Notes under the pieces: model-generated
What the model saw: only the letters and a program-made list of their open reading frames with translations
Told to the model about the DNA's origin: nothing
The model's database searches: none
Position numbers and translations under genes: made by a program
Source: Fibrobacterota bacterium
GTDB lineage: Bacteria; Fibrobacterota; Fibrobacteria; UBA11236
Length of the DNA: 37,601 nucleotides
Reading direction: 5' to 3'
Assembly (NCBI GenBank): GCA_023249635.1
Contig: JAHFCH010000040.1
Location: 1-37,601, forward strand
Shown: positions 13,825 to 21,860 of the stretch, one piece after another
Numbering within the stretch: position 1 is the stretch's first letter
How the letters are laid out: each line of letters opens with the position of its first letter

Positions 13825-16356
13825 TCACAGCGACTGCAGGAACTTGATCAAAGCCGATTTATCATCCATGCCCATCGCCTTAAAGTTTGCCGCCGCCTTT
13901 CCGCCCTCGCCGCCGTGCCAGAGGATGGCCTCTTCCAGGGTGCGCGCGCGGCCATCGTGCAGGTAGTTGGCGTCCGGAGTGCAGGTCTGCTTCTGGAACG
14001 GTCCCACTACCCCTCCGGTGACGCAAGGCGAAAGCCCGATGCCCCACAAGGGCGGGGTGCGCCATTCGGCGCCGCTGGCCAAGCCTTCGGGAAGGTTGTC
14101 CGCCAAACCCGGTCCCATATCGTGCAAAAGCAAATCCGTATAGGGGTGGATGGTCTGGTTGCGGAGTTCCGGCTTGGGATGGAAGGCGCCGGTCTTGAGG
14201 GTCGGAACATGGCATGCCGCGCATCCGGCGGCCGCGAACAGGGCTTCACCCTGTACCACAACGGGATCCTTGAAGCCCCGTTGCGCGCGCACGCCCAACA
14301 GGCGGATATAGGTGACGAGATTCTTCAGGCTGGAATCGGCGATTTGGCTTCCGGCGGCGGGAACGCAATCGGTCTGTTCCGATCCGCAATCGGGCTTGGG
14401 GAGCAGCGAGGTCATCACCCCCATGTCGGAATTGAAGGCACCGGCGATCTGATGTTCCAGATCGACCTTGCCCGCCTTCCATCCGAACCGGCCCAAGCGC
14501 GGTTCGCCGCCGCGCGGATCGGGAATGATATTGGCCCGCCCGGAGATGCCGTCGCCGTTGGCGTCATCGGGATCCTCCATCGCTTGAACGGCGGTTTCCG
14601 GAATGGCTTCCAATAAGCCCATGCCCACGAGCTGCGGCGTCTGGCGCACGGAAAAATTCGTGGGAGCCGGACCCGTGAAGGCGTATTCGGGCTTGCGCAG
14701 GCCATTGGCCTCGACCCAGGAGGCAATCGTCGCATAGCCTTCCGCACCGGAGCCCTGGGGCTGGAGCACCCCACCGAGTTTGGGATGCGGCTTGCCCGAA
14801 GCATCCCCCACCTTGATGACCATTCCGTACAACTGCTTACCCGCCGCCGGGCTTATCCCGCGGCCATTGCGCACATGGCAGGAGTTGCAGGTAACGTTTA
14901 CGTAACGGCTGTGGGCCTTGCCCACGTTCTCGGTGAAGATGGGGTTGTCGGGTTCGTCATGCGCGCCGGTGGTGAAATTCGTGTGCAATACGCGGCGGCC
15001 CTGTACGAAGGGCTGCGCATCGGCGCCGGAAAGATTGGTCGCCATCTGCATGAAATTGTTGTCGGGCTCGTCGCTGTACTGGTAGGGCAAGGTGGTGCGC
15101 CCGCCCAGCCAGGCCTTCTCGTCCAGCTTATGCGAATTCTCGCGCTCGGAAGCCTGATCGGCATGATCGCCCACGGTATACCAAGGCACCAGGCCGCCTT
15201 TGCCTATCTCGTAAAGGAAAACCGTCCCGTAATAATTGTCCCGGCCGATGGGAGGCGTGTCGAGGAATTGGCTGGCTTCGATCTCCATGAACTGCCCGAC
15301 CGCCAACGGCTCTTCCTTCCCGTCCAGATTGATGGCCGAAGTGATGGTATAGGTGTACTTGTACTGGAAACCGACGTCGCTGATTTTCTTATGGTTGGCG
15401 TCGTAGGTGCCGGGCCCTTCCTTGGCGAAACGCGGCGCGTAATTCCCGTAGTACTGCGCTACGCTGCCGCGTCCGGAATACCAGGCGCGGAACTCGGGAA
15501 GGTTGTCCAGCCGCCATTCCGTAACCCAGGAAACATCGATACTGTTCCCGCCCTTGGTCACCCTGTCCGTGAGGATGTAACGGGCCGTACGGAATTCCCA
15601 GTAATGCGTGAGGTAATGATCATAGCTCTGGAACTGATCCTCGCGGCCATGGCGATCCCGCGCGCGATCGCCCCATTGGGTCACGATGGCGTCGCCCCGG
15701 TCGCTGACCACTTCGGGTTCAAGCTTGGTGGCCATGTCGAATAAAGGAATAATCTTGGGGGCGCTGAAATCGATGGTAAGCGAACCGCCGTCCGCGACCT
15801 TGAATACCTGGGTGACGAAGCCTTCCTTGCTGCATACGATGGAAGCCAGATCGGCGAAGGACCGCGCCCCCTTGGCGAGCACGGTCTCGGTGGGCGGAGC
15901 GCCGGTTTCGAAATCCATCCCCGCGCCCATATTGATCAACCGGGCCTTGGTCGAATAATGCGGGCTGAGAATGGAGGCGAAATACAGCCCTTGGGACAAA
16001 CCCCGGGCGCGACCCTCGAAATGGAAGCGCTGGCCCGAGGCCAAGGTCCGTTCCGCCAACTTACGCCCGCGTAGATCGGAAATCGAGAGGAGGGCTCGTT
16101 CACCCGGGGCAAGCGGTATCCGGGTAACGGAGCCATTGCCCGTGAGCAAGCCGGGCAACGGCCGGATAGCCACGATGCCCTGCAAAGTGAGCTTACCTCC
16201 CGCATCGGAGACCGCCGAAGGACCTCCGGTCTGGGAACAGGAAACTCCCGCGAGCGGGTCCTTTTTCCCGTCCTGCAGGGTGAGGACGATATCGGCCTTG
16301 GCCACGCCCATGAATGTAAAAGCCGCCAATACCCCTATGCTGAATTTCGATGCCAC
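13825..16356 (-). CDS. DUF1111-family di-heme oxidoreductase with N-terminal tail-like domain
   Basis: An ~843-residue exported c-type cytochrome. It has a signal peptide (ending VAKA/D), then a carboxypeptidase-regulatory-like strand segment. A sorting-tail-like module comes next (RIPLAPGERALLSISDLRGRKLAE ... GLSQGLYFAS), unusually placed near the N-terminus. The catalytic region carries two CxxCH heme sites, CNSCH (around residues 490-494) and CAACH (around 712-716), with the DUF1111 signatures YTDLLLHDMGPGLAD, EWRTPPLWGIGLS and YLHDGRARTLEEAILWHGGE. The family includes predicted periplasmic di-heme oxidoreductases and peroxidases. GTG was chosen because GAAGGAGG stands eight bases upstream; the TTG two codons earlier touches it. 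A close paralogue begins at 35870. Confidence 0.88.
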   Translation of the reverse strand: MASKFSIGVLAAFTFMGVAKADIVLTLQDGKKDPLAGVSCSQTGGPSAVSDAGGKLTLQGIVAIRPLPGLLTGNGSVTRIPLAPGERALLSISDLRGRKLAERTLASGQRFHFEGRARGLSQGLYFASILSPHYSTKARLINMGAGMDFETGAPPTETVLAKGARSFADLASIVCSKEGFVTQVFKVADGGSLTIDFSAPKIIPLFDMATKLEPEVVSDRGDAIVTQWGDRARDRHGREDQFQSYDHYLTHYWEFRTARYILTDRVTKGGNSIDVSWVTEWRLDNLPEFRAWYSGRGSVAQYYGNYAPRFAKEGPGTYDANHKKISDVGFQYKYTYTITSAINLDGKEEPLAVGQFMEIEASQFLDTPPIGRDNYYGTVFLYEIGKGGLVPWYTVGDHADQASERENSHKLDEKAWLGGRTTLPYQYSDEPDNNFMQMATNLSGADAQPFVQGRRVLHTNFTTGAHDEPDNPIFTENVGKAHSRYVNVTCNSCHVRNGRGISPAAGKQLYGMVIKVGDASGKPHPKLGGVLQPQGSGAEGYATIASWVEANGLRKPEYAFTGPAPTNFSVRQTPQLVGMGLLEAIPETAVQAMEDPDDANGDGISGRANIIPDPRGGEPRLGRFGWKAGKVDLEHQIAGAFNSDMGVMTSLLPKPDCGSEQTDCVPAAGSQIADSSLKNLVTYIRLLGVRAQRGFKDPVVVQGEALFAAAGCAACHVPTLKTGAFHPKPELRNQTIHPYTDLLLHDMGPGLADNLPEGLASGAEWRTPPLWGIGLSPCVTGGVVGPFQKQTCTPDANYLHDGRARTLEEAILWHGGEGGKAAANFKAMGMDDKSALIKFLQSL

Positions 16357-16482
16357 GGTCAAGCCTCCTTCGCGCCCCCACGCCCAGGACTCACCCAGTA
16401 TACGCGGGCCGCATTTCGGGAGAAGGCCGTTTCCGGCCAGGAATCGCGAAACCGCTCATGCTTTGCTCACGGGAAAGCGGTA

Positions 16483-17256
16483 GTGAGTATTATTTGGGGT
16501 TCCGTGAACCAAAGACGTATTCAAAGGCTATCCCGCCAAGTCTTGAGCCTAGCTCTCCCGTTGCTCATCACCTATCCGGTCCACTCCCAACAACTGCTGA
16601 TCCGCACCGATGTAGGCGTTGTCGAACATATTCCCAACCGCGATCCGTCTGATGCGCAAAGCCTCAAGAATGTGCCTTCGCTCGGGGAGTTCTTCGCCAA
16701 CGGACCCCTGGGTCGCATCCAGGTCGCCTACGCGCTTCCTTATGTTCCGGAGGCGGCGGTCGGATTCTTCTTTGCGGGCAGCTTCGGATCCCATTGGCTC
16801 TCGAGCGGAGAGCCCGAGGCGCAAATCCTCGGAAAGGACTTGCGCATCATGAGGTTGGGAATGGCGGTAGGCATCGGCGGTGAGCCCAATTCCGGTCGCT
16901 CCGCCCACCCCTGGCGCTTGACGGCGGAAGCAGGTCCGACGATCAACTTTCCCGAAGGCAGGGCAAACCTGGATTCCCTGGAATTGCGCATCGGGTATAA
17001 ACCTTCGGTCGGAATCGCCATCGCCCTGGGCGCGGGGCTCCACCCCGCTCGCGGGGGGTTCGGCTTCGGCGCCTCCGTCGATTATAGTTATGCTCCGATC
17101 ATCCGCGACGATGCCCAGGCATACCTGCACGGCTCCCATGTCGGCCGCCTTTCGCCCACCGGAGACGGGGAGTTGCCGGACTACAACTTCGGCCTGGGGC
17201 TATACCTGTGCTACGCATTCGATTTCCGGAAAGGCATTCATGCCCAGGCTGATTGA
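16483..17256 (+). CDS. Predicted outer-membrane beta-barrel protein
   Basis: A 257-residue protein with an N-terminal hydrophobic export signal (LSLALPLLITYPVHS/Q). It has amphipathic strands typical of a small barrel: RIQVAYALPYVPEAAVGFFFAG, LRIMRLGMAVGIGGEP, ELRIGYKPSVGIAIALGAG, GFGFGASVDYSYAPI, DYNFGLGLYLCYAFDFR. I do not recognise a specific family. Start is a GTG with weak upstream purines. The downstream lipoprotein gene begins 17 bases before its stop, so translation of the two is coupled and they may act together in the outer membrane. Confidence 0.65.
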   Translation: MSIIWGSVNQRRIQRLSRQVLSLALPLLITYPVHSQQLLIRTDVGVVEHIPNRDPSDAQSLKNVPSLGEFFANGPLGRIQVAYALPYVPEAAVGFFFAGSFGSHWLSSGEPEAQILGKDLRIMRLGMAVGIGGEPNSGRSAHPWRLTAEAGPTINFPEGRANLDSLELRIGYKPSVGIAIALGAGLHPARGGFGFGASVDYSYAPIIRDDAQAYLHGSHVGRLSPTGDGELPDYNFGLGLYLCYAFDFRKGIHAQAD

Positions 17257-18538
17257 TTTCGGCTTCGCGATCTGCCTCGGATCCGCATTGGGATTGGCGG
17301 GTTGTTCGGGCGATGAATCGAAAATGGCCATGGGTCTGGCCGACAGGGATCCGCCTTCCCTGCGCATCCTCTCCATCGGGCCCGCGCCGGATTCACTTCC
17401 GGGTAAAGTCGACCTGGTCTTGAGGGCGGAGGATCCCTTCGGCGAAGTCCGGCTGGACTTCAAATTGCCGCTGTTCAACGTCGATGGATACGATCAGCCC
17501 TACTATGATTTCGATTCCCTCCCCTTGGGCGACGGATCCATGCGATACCGTTTTGATTTCCGTAGGTTTGGGGGAACAAAGTCCATTTCGATTTCCGCCT
17601 TGGACGCCTCCGACAATAAGGCCACGGCCGTTGCGATCGGGCATTCGCGATCGGAATGCGCCTGCACCCAAATCGGCGGCGGCAACAACGATGGGGGCGA
17701 TTTCGCCGAATCGCCGACCGGCGAAATCTACGTTAACTGCCAATTCATCCTGCGGCTGGATACCTTGTCGGGCCGGTTCCTCCCCGCGCCGATTCCGCCT
17801 ACGACCGATTATCCCCAAGGAATCGGCTTCGATCATCAGGGACGGCTCTGGATCGGATTCGGGTTGTCCCCATCTTCCTCGGCCCGCACGGACTCCCTCC
17901 GCGTCTATCAGGGAGAGAAGTTGATTCGTACCCTGCCCACGCCTCCGGTCCTGTTGCGAAGGATGGCGTTCGACTCCCATGATCGGCTTTGGAGCGGTTA
18001 CTGGAATTTCAGCGGGGAGGGGGGAGTCGCGGTCTTGCAGGACACCGGCTGGCAATTTTTCCCGTTGCCCGCCGGATATATCATCACTTCCCCGGGAAGG
18101 GGCGAAGTGCTAGTCGATACCCGGGACGTAGCCTGGGCCCGCATCGGGGGCAGCATCTACGCCTACGAGAATGGAACCTGGACAAACAAGACACCCCTAA
18201 ACACGGTTGCGCGGAAGCTTACCCTGGACCGCGACGGAGTCCTGCACATCATGGGGACGGCACGGTCGCTGGCATACCATTCCGAAGCCTGGGTGGAGGA
18301 CTTTGCGCATCCCGGTACGGATTCGACCTGGGGATGCGCATCGACGGACCAGGGAAACGGTTGGTGCATCTCGGATGGACCTAACGGGTCCGACTCCGTA
18401 TTCGGCTATCGAGCGGGATTGGTAGCAAGCCGGTTCCGTTCTTTTGGAGACCCAAAGGAGGTATGGGTGGATTCGCGTTCCCGACTTTGGGTTTTCGAAT
18501 ATTCCTCCATTTGCGGCTACGCTCCCGCGCCCTGGTGA
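17240..18538 (+). CDS. Lipoprotein with predicted beta-propeller
   Basis: A 432-residue lipoprotein. The signal peptide ends in the lipobox LGLAGC (MPRLIDFGFAICLGSALGLAGC). An N-terminal beta-sandwich-like segment is followed by repeated propeller-type units: GIGFDHQGRLWIGFG, RMAFDSHDRLWSGYW, VLVDTRDVAWARIGG, KLTLDRDGVLHIMG and VWVDSRSRLWVFE. These resemble two-component-sensor-type or SMP-30-like blades. No enzyme residues are evident; binding or scaffolding is more likely. The start was set at the ATG preceded by GGAAAGG; a longer in-frame version would have no signal peptide. It overlaps the upstream barrel gene by 17 bases. Confidence 0.75.
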   Translation: MPRLIDFGFAICLGSALGLAGCSGDESKMAMGLADRDPPSLRILSIGPAPDSLPGKVDLVLRAEDPFGEVRLDFKLPLFNVDGYDQPYYDFDSLPLGDGSMRYRFDFRRFGGTKSISISALDASDNKATAVAIGHSRSECACTQIGGGNNDGGDFAESPTGEIYVNCQFILRLDTLSGRFLPAPIPPTTDYPQGIGFDHQGRLWIGFGLSPSSSARTDSLRVYQGEKLIRTLPTPPVLLRRMAFDSHDRLWSGYWNFSGEGGVAVLQDTGWQFFPLPAGYIITSPGRGEVLVDTRDVAWARIGGSIYAYENGTWTNKTPLNTVARKLTLDRDGVLHIMGTARSLAYHSEAWVEDFAHPGTDSTWGCASTDQGNGWCISDGPNGSDSVFGYRAGLVASRFRSFGDPKEVWVDSRSRLWVFEYSSICGYAPAPW

Positions 18539-18695
18539 ATCCCCGCCCCGGGCCTGGGCGCGCACCGGCGCCTTAATTCCCGGAAACTCTCACAAAGGGC
18601 GGTTTTCCCCGCCACCATTTTAGTTGCGCCCGCAGTACATTCCTCCTCGGGGAATTTGCCGTCTTTACATCGGTGGGGTACTTGGAGTGGATTGA

Positions 18696-19754
18696 ATGAA
18701 ACGATTCCCTTTTTACGTCTTTGCCTTCTTTTTCGCTTTCGTTTTACTGACCTCGTCCGCATTCGCTCAGAAGAAGTACGTAGGCTGGTCCATGGGGTAT
18801 CTCCCCAACTATGCCAACTACCCCATCACCAAAATCAATTGGAAGCTGTATAGCCATCTGGCATGGTTCTCCATCAACGGGGACGCGTCCGGGAACCTCA
18901 GCGGGTTGAGCACGACCCAGGCCAAGGCCTTCACGACATTGGCGCATCAGAACAATTCCAAGGCCATCATTTGCGTCGGGGGCGGAGGCGCGGGCGGTCG
19001 CTTCCAATCGGCGACGGGCGCGGGCGCGTTGCCCAAGTTCATCGCCAATCTGGTGGCCTTCATGCAGGCCAACGGTTTCGACGGCATCGATATCGATTGG
19101 GAGGACGGCATCATCCAAACCCAATACGCAGCCTTGTTCAAGGGACTCGCTGCCGAGTTCGACAAGCTCACGCCGCGCCCCATCCTTACGGTGGCGACCT
19201 TCATGGGGCTCGTCAACAATACCGCGCCCGTGGCCCAGTACCTGGATCAGATCAACCTTATGTCGTACTACGCCACCATGACCGGCGGCGACGTGCCCAT
19301 CCCCCAGCAGATGAAGGCTTTCACCGACAAGGGCGTGGCCAAGGCCAAGCTCGGTGTCGGCTACGGGTACGATACCGACAACGAAGTGGATGCCCCCAAC
19401 TCCATGGGGAACGGCCCGGACGGGAATCCCAAGGACGTAGCGGCCAAATGCCAATACGCCATCGATCAGGGATTCGGCGGGGTGATGGTGTGGGAGATCG
19501 ATCGGGCGCCGCGGGCCTGCGACAGCGTCACCGCGCTCTACGTGAACAAGGACATCGCGACGGCGCTGCGTCCGCATACCGCAGGGTACCGTGACACCCG
19601 GGTTACCCTGTCGATGGAGCGCGGGAGCGGGAGCGTGAGCATGCGCTACTCCGCGCATGCGGCCGGCTTTGCCGGGGTATACGACGCGCGGGGCGTTCTG
19701 ATGCAGTCCCAAGCGCGCGTACCGGAAGCGGCACGGACGCCCATACTTCCCTGA
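18696..19754 (+). CDS. Secreted GH18 chitinase-family hydrolase
   Basis: A 352-residue exported glycoside hydrolase of family 18, which cleaves beta-1,4-GlcNAc linkages by substrate-assisted catalysis. The signal peptide ends SSAFA/Q (24/25). The catalytic motif DxxDxDxE is complete (D129, D132, D134, E136 in FDGIDIDWED), with the second conserved strand AIICVGGGGAGG and the late QINLMSYYA and GGVMVWEIDR strands. After the barrel, a short end (RVTLSMERGSGSVSMRYSAH ... GVYDARGVLMQSQARVPEAARTPILP) looks like the first half of a sorting tail and stops before the final strands, so export may be altered. The ribosome-binding site is TTGGAGTGG. Confidence 0.9.
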   Translation: MKRFPFYVFAFFFAFVLLTSSAFAQKKYVGWSMGYLPNYANYPITKINWKLYSHLAWFSINGDASGNLSGLSTTQAKAFTTLAHQNNSKAIICVGGGGAGGRFQSATGAGALPKFIANLVAFMQANGFDGIDIDWEDGIIQTQYAALFKGLAAEFDKLTPRPILTVATFMGLVNNTAPVAQYLDQINLMSYYATMTGGDVPIPQQMKAFTDKGVAKAKLGVGYGYDTDNEVDAPNSMGNGPDGNPKDVAAKCQYAIDQGFGGVMVWEIDRAPRACDSVTALYVNKDIATALRPHTAGYRDTRVTLSMERGSGSVSMRYSAHAAGFAGVYDARGVLMQSQARVPEAARTPILP

Positions 19755-19763
19755 GTCGACAGG

Positions 19764-20357
19764 CTACGCGGCGAAAACCGGCCCCGCCAGTTTCGCCGCA
19801 TGGGTCTTCACGTCCTTAGGCCAACCGTCCATCCGTTGCGCGAAACCTTTCGCGTCCTTTTTGTACAAGGCCCTCAGGGCCTCTTCGTAACCTTGCAGAT
19901 CACCCGCCAAGGCATGCAGGAATTTATAAGTCCGCTCCTGCGCTTGTTTGATGGAAACGCCCTCCCCGGATTTCCGCTTGGCATCATCCACCAGGCGCCG
20001 CAGCACGGCCGAAGCCCCGCCCGATTGGGCCGCCAGCCATTCCCATTGCCGGGGCAGCAGCGAGACTTCGCGGGAAACCACGCCCAGGCGCGGACGGCCC
20101 GGACCGGTCGCTTCCGCGGGTTGGGAGGCATCCCCCGCATCCGCGCGTACGAACACCTCCAAGCGTTTCAACACGTCCTTCTCGCCGCCCTGGAAATTGA
20201 AATCCATGGTATTGCCGGTCTCATCGCTGAAGACCAGGGCGGGGCCATGTTCGGCCCGGCCCATGCGCCGCTTTACGGTAAGGACCACCTCGTCCAATGC
20301 CCCGTGGGCGATGCGCTCGCCGCTCTCGAATGCCGTATATGTCCTGATCGCGTCCAT
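19764..20357 (-). CDS. DUF2239 family protein
   Basis: A 197-residue cytosolic protein matching DUF2239 from end to end: YTAFESGERIAHGALDEV, a middle RPRLGVVSREVSLLPRQWEWLAAQSGGASAVLRRLVDDA, then YKFLHALAGDLQGYEEALRALYKKDAKGF and WPKDVKTHAAKLA. The family has no established function. The ATG at MDAIRTY was taken because GGAGG stands at ideal distance; an upstream TTG is not supported. A textbook sigma70 promoter with two ACCCGGGT palindromes lies just upstream, so expression is probably under a dedicated repressor or activator. The gene converges with the GH18 gene, with a nine-base gap. Confidence 0.88.
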   Translation of the reverse strand: MDAIRTYTAFESGERIAHGALDEVVLTVKRRMGRAEHGPALVFSDETGNTMDFNFQGGEKDVLKRLEVFVRADAGDASQPAEATGPGRPRLGVVSREVSLLPRQWEWLAAQSGGASAVLRRLVDDAKRKSGEGVSIKQAQERTYKFLHALAGDLQGYEEALRALYKKDAKGFAQRMDGWPKDVKTHAAKLAGPVFAA

Positions 20358-20370
20358 ATGCGCCTCCAGG

Positions 20371-20419
20371 ATCAATAATACCCGGGTAATATTAAATTGT
20401 CAATATCACCCGGGTAAAA
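20371..20419 (-). promoter_or_regulatory. Sigma70 promoter with twin palindromic operators for DUF2239 gene
   Basis: On the minus strand TTGACA (20398-20403, perfect -35) is 17 bases from TATTAT (20375-20380, 5/6 -10). One palindrome AATAATACCCGGGTAATATT (20377-20396 core, 9 of 10 half-site positions symmetric) fills the spacer against the -10. A second ACCCGGGT copy is centred 28 bases upstream (20409-20414). Placement between the boxes suits a repressor or a MerR-type spacer-binding activator. The regulator is not in the window. Confidence 0.75.
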
Positions 20420-20438
20420 TTATTATGCTGGGGGAGCT

Positions 20439-21728
20439 TTACGGCATTCCGATCAGGATTCCCTGGCGGATGCCTGCCGCGGAGCGCCAACGGTACCGGA
20501 AGGTACCGGTTACTCCGGCCGGGAGCCGCAGGGATTTGCCGCCCTCGGGCCGCAAGGAAGCGCGCAAGGCGCCGTTCATTCCGTACAACTCGAGCGAGGC
20601 ACCATGGGCCGATCCGAGAGCGGATAGATCCAAGGCGCCGCCTTGCGTTGCGAAAAGGACCGGTGACCGCGAACCGCTCCGCGCGGCATGGGCCATGGGC
20701 AGCCGCGTCCCGGTGGTCGCATTGGTTTCCAGCCCAGTCAATCCCGCATCCGTCGCCTGTGGGCCTCCGCCGGAATTGGTGCAATGGATGGCCAGGACGT
20801 TTTCCCCCGCCACCAACCCGGCCTTGGCGCCGGTCAGCGCGATTTCCTTGTAGTCCCAACCCGATCCCGATTCCTGCAGCACGGGCATGCCGTTGATGTA
20901 GATCTCCACCTCGTCGTCATGCAGGTAAGTGAGCAGGTAATCGCCGAAAGGTTTGGCGAGGGTGATTTTCTTCCGCAGCCAGATCTCGTATTGGCCCCAA
21001 TGGGTCCCGATCTTGGTACCGAATTCAGCGGAGCCGAATCCGGACTTGCCCACCGTCCAGGTATCGTCCGCGAAGCCCGTATCGCTCCAACCCGCGCCCG
21101 GTTGCACATCGGTCCAGCTCCAATCCTCTCCGCCGTCGCGGGAATCCTTCACGATGGAGTAAGCCTGGGCGGTATGCGCGGCGCTCAGTCCCGCGTCGAT
21201 ATAGCCGGGGCCGTCGTTGTTACGGCAATGCACCGCGATCACGTTGGGGCCGATCTTGAGGGCCGCCTTGGCCTCGTCGGTCAGATAGGTTTCGGAGCGG
21301 AAGCCTCCCGTGAACGATTCATTCAGGACCAGGGTGCCGTTTATGTACACGCCCACGTCATCATCGTGATGCAGGCTGAGTACCAAGGCGGAGAAGTCGA
21401 GCGAGGTCACCGTAAAGGTTTTACGCATCCAGATATCCGAAGTGGGCCAAGCATAGCCCACGGGCGATCCGCCTTGGATGGTCCCCGTGCCGAAACCGCC
21501 CTGCGCGGTGGGCCAGGCCGAAGCGTCGAAGCCAGTATCGGCCCAACCGGCCCCGGGATCATCCATGGTGAAGCTCCATGGGGCCGCGTTCGCCGCGTGG
21601 GCATCGGGAACCAGGGGAAATTGGACCGTGCGTTCCTGGGCGGAAATGACGCCCAGCATGGCTCCGAATGCGAGGAGACCGGGTCCGGCCCCCATGGGAA
21701 TGGCGATACGTTGGAAGAAAAAAGACAT
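20439..21728 (-). CDS. Secreted protein with two tandem jelly-roll (galactose-binding-like) modules
   Basis: A 429-residue exported protein. The signal peptide (ending GVISA/Q) is followed by two homologous modules of about 140 residues. Each starts W-S-x-x-x-x-x-PGAGWxDTGF-x-x-x-x-W and contains the pair LHHDDDVGVYINGTLV / LHDDEVEIYINGMPV and a late GPNVIAVHCRNN / GENVLAIHCTNS strand. This is the galactose-binding-like sandwich used as a carbohydrate-binding module in polysaccharide-active enzymes. The C-terminus is a Por-type tail with a disordered linker. There is no catalytic domain, so it probably binds polysaccharide at the cell surface. Start ATG follows GAGGTGGGG. It is upstream of, and co-directional with, the DUF2239 gene, which has its own promoter. 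Confidence 0.8.
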   Translation of the reverse strand: MSFFFQRIAIPMGAGPGLLAFGAMLGVISAQERTVQFPLVPDAHAANAAPWSFTMDDPGAGWADTGFDASAWPTAQGGFGTGTIQGGSPVGYAWPTSDIWMRKTFTVTSLDFSALVLSLHHDDDVGVYINGTLVLNESFTGGFRSETYLTDEAKAALKIGPNVIAVHCRNNDGPGYIDAGLSAAHTAQAYSIVKDSRDGGEDWSWTDVQPGAGWSDTGFADDTWTVGKSGFGSAEFGTKIGTHWGQYEIWLRKKITLAKPFGDYLLTYLHDDEVEIYINGMPVLQESGSGWDYKEIALTGAKAGLVAGENVLAIHCTNSGGGPQATDAGLTGLETNATTGTRLPMAHAARSGSRSPVLFATQGGALDLSALGSAHGASLELYGMNGALRASLRPEGGKSLRLPAGVTGTFRYRWRSAAGIRQGILIGMP

Positions 21729-21860
21729 GCCCCACCTCAGTGTTTAACCGTTCGAAAGATACGCTGGGCGAACGGATCTCCTGGCCGGAATCGCTTCCGC
21801 GCATCCTTTTTTGTTGTTCTCGCACTATCAACGCGCCCTGAAAAAGCCTTATTTCTACCT

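Noticed and set aside
13825-16356. Linking the di-heme protein to MbnH/MauG and thereby to the DUF692 locus
   Set aside because: Its signatures are those of DUF1111, not MauG/MbnH, and it is ~9 kb away; shared function is not supported.
20688-21860. Long open frame on the + strand running into the FG-GAP gene, suggesting a 952-residue protein
   Set aside because: The first ~390 codons are the antisense shadow of the jelly-roll gene and encode a Gly/Arg/Pro-rich sequence without domains; a signal peptide begins at 21861.
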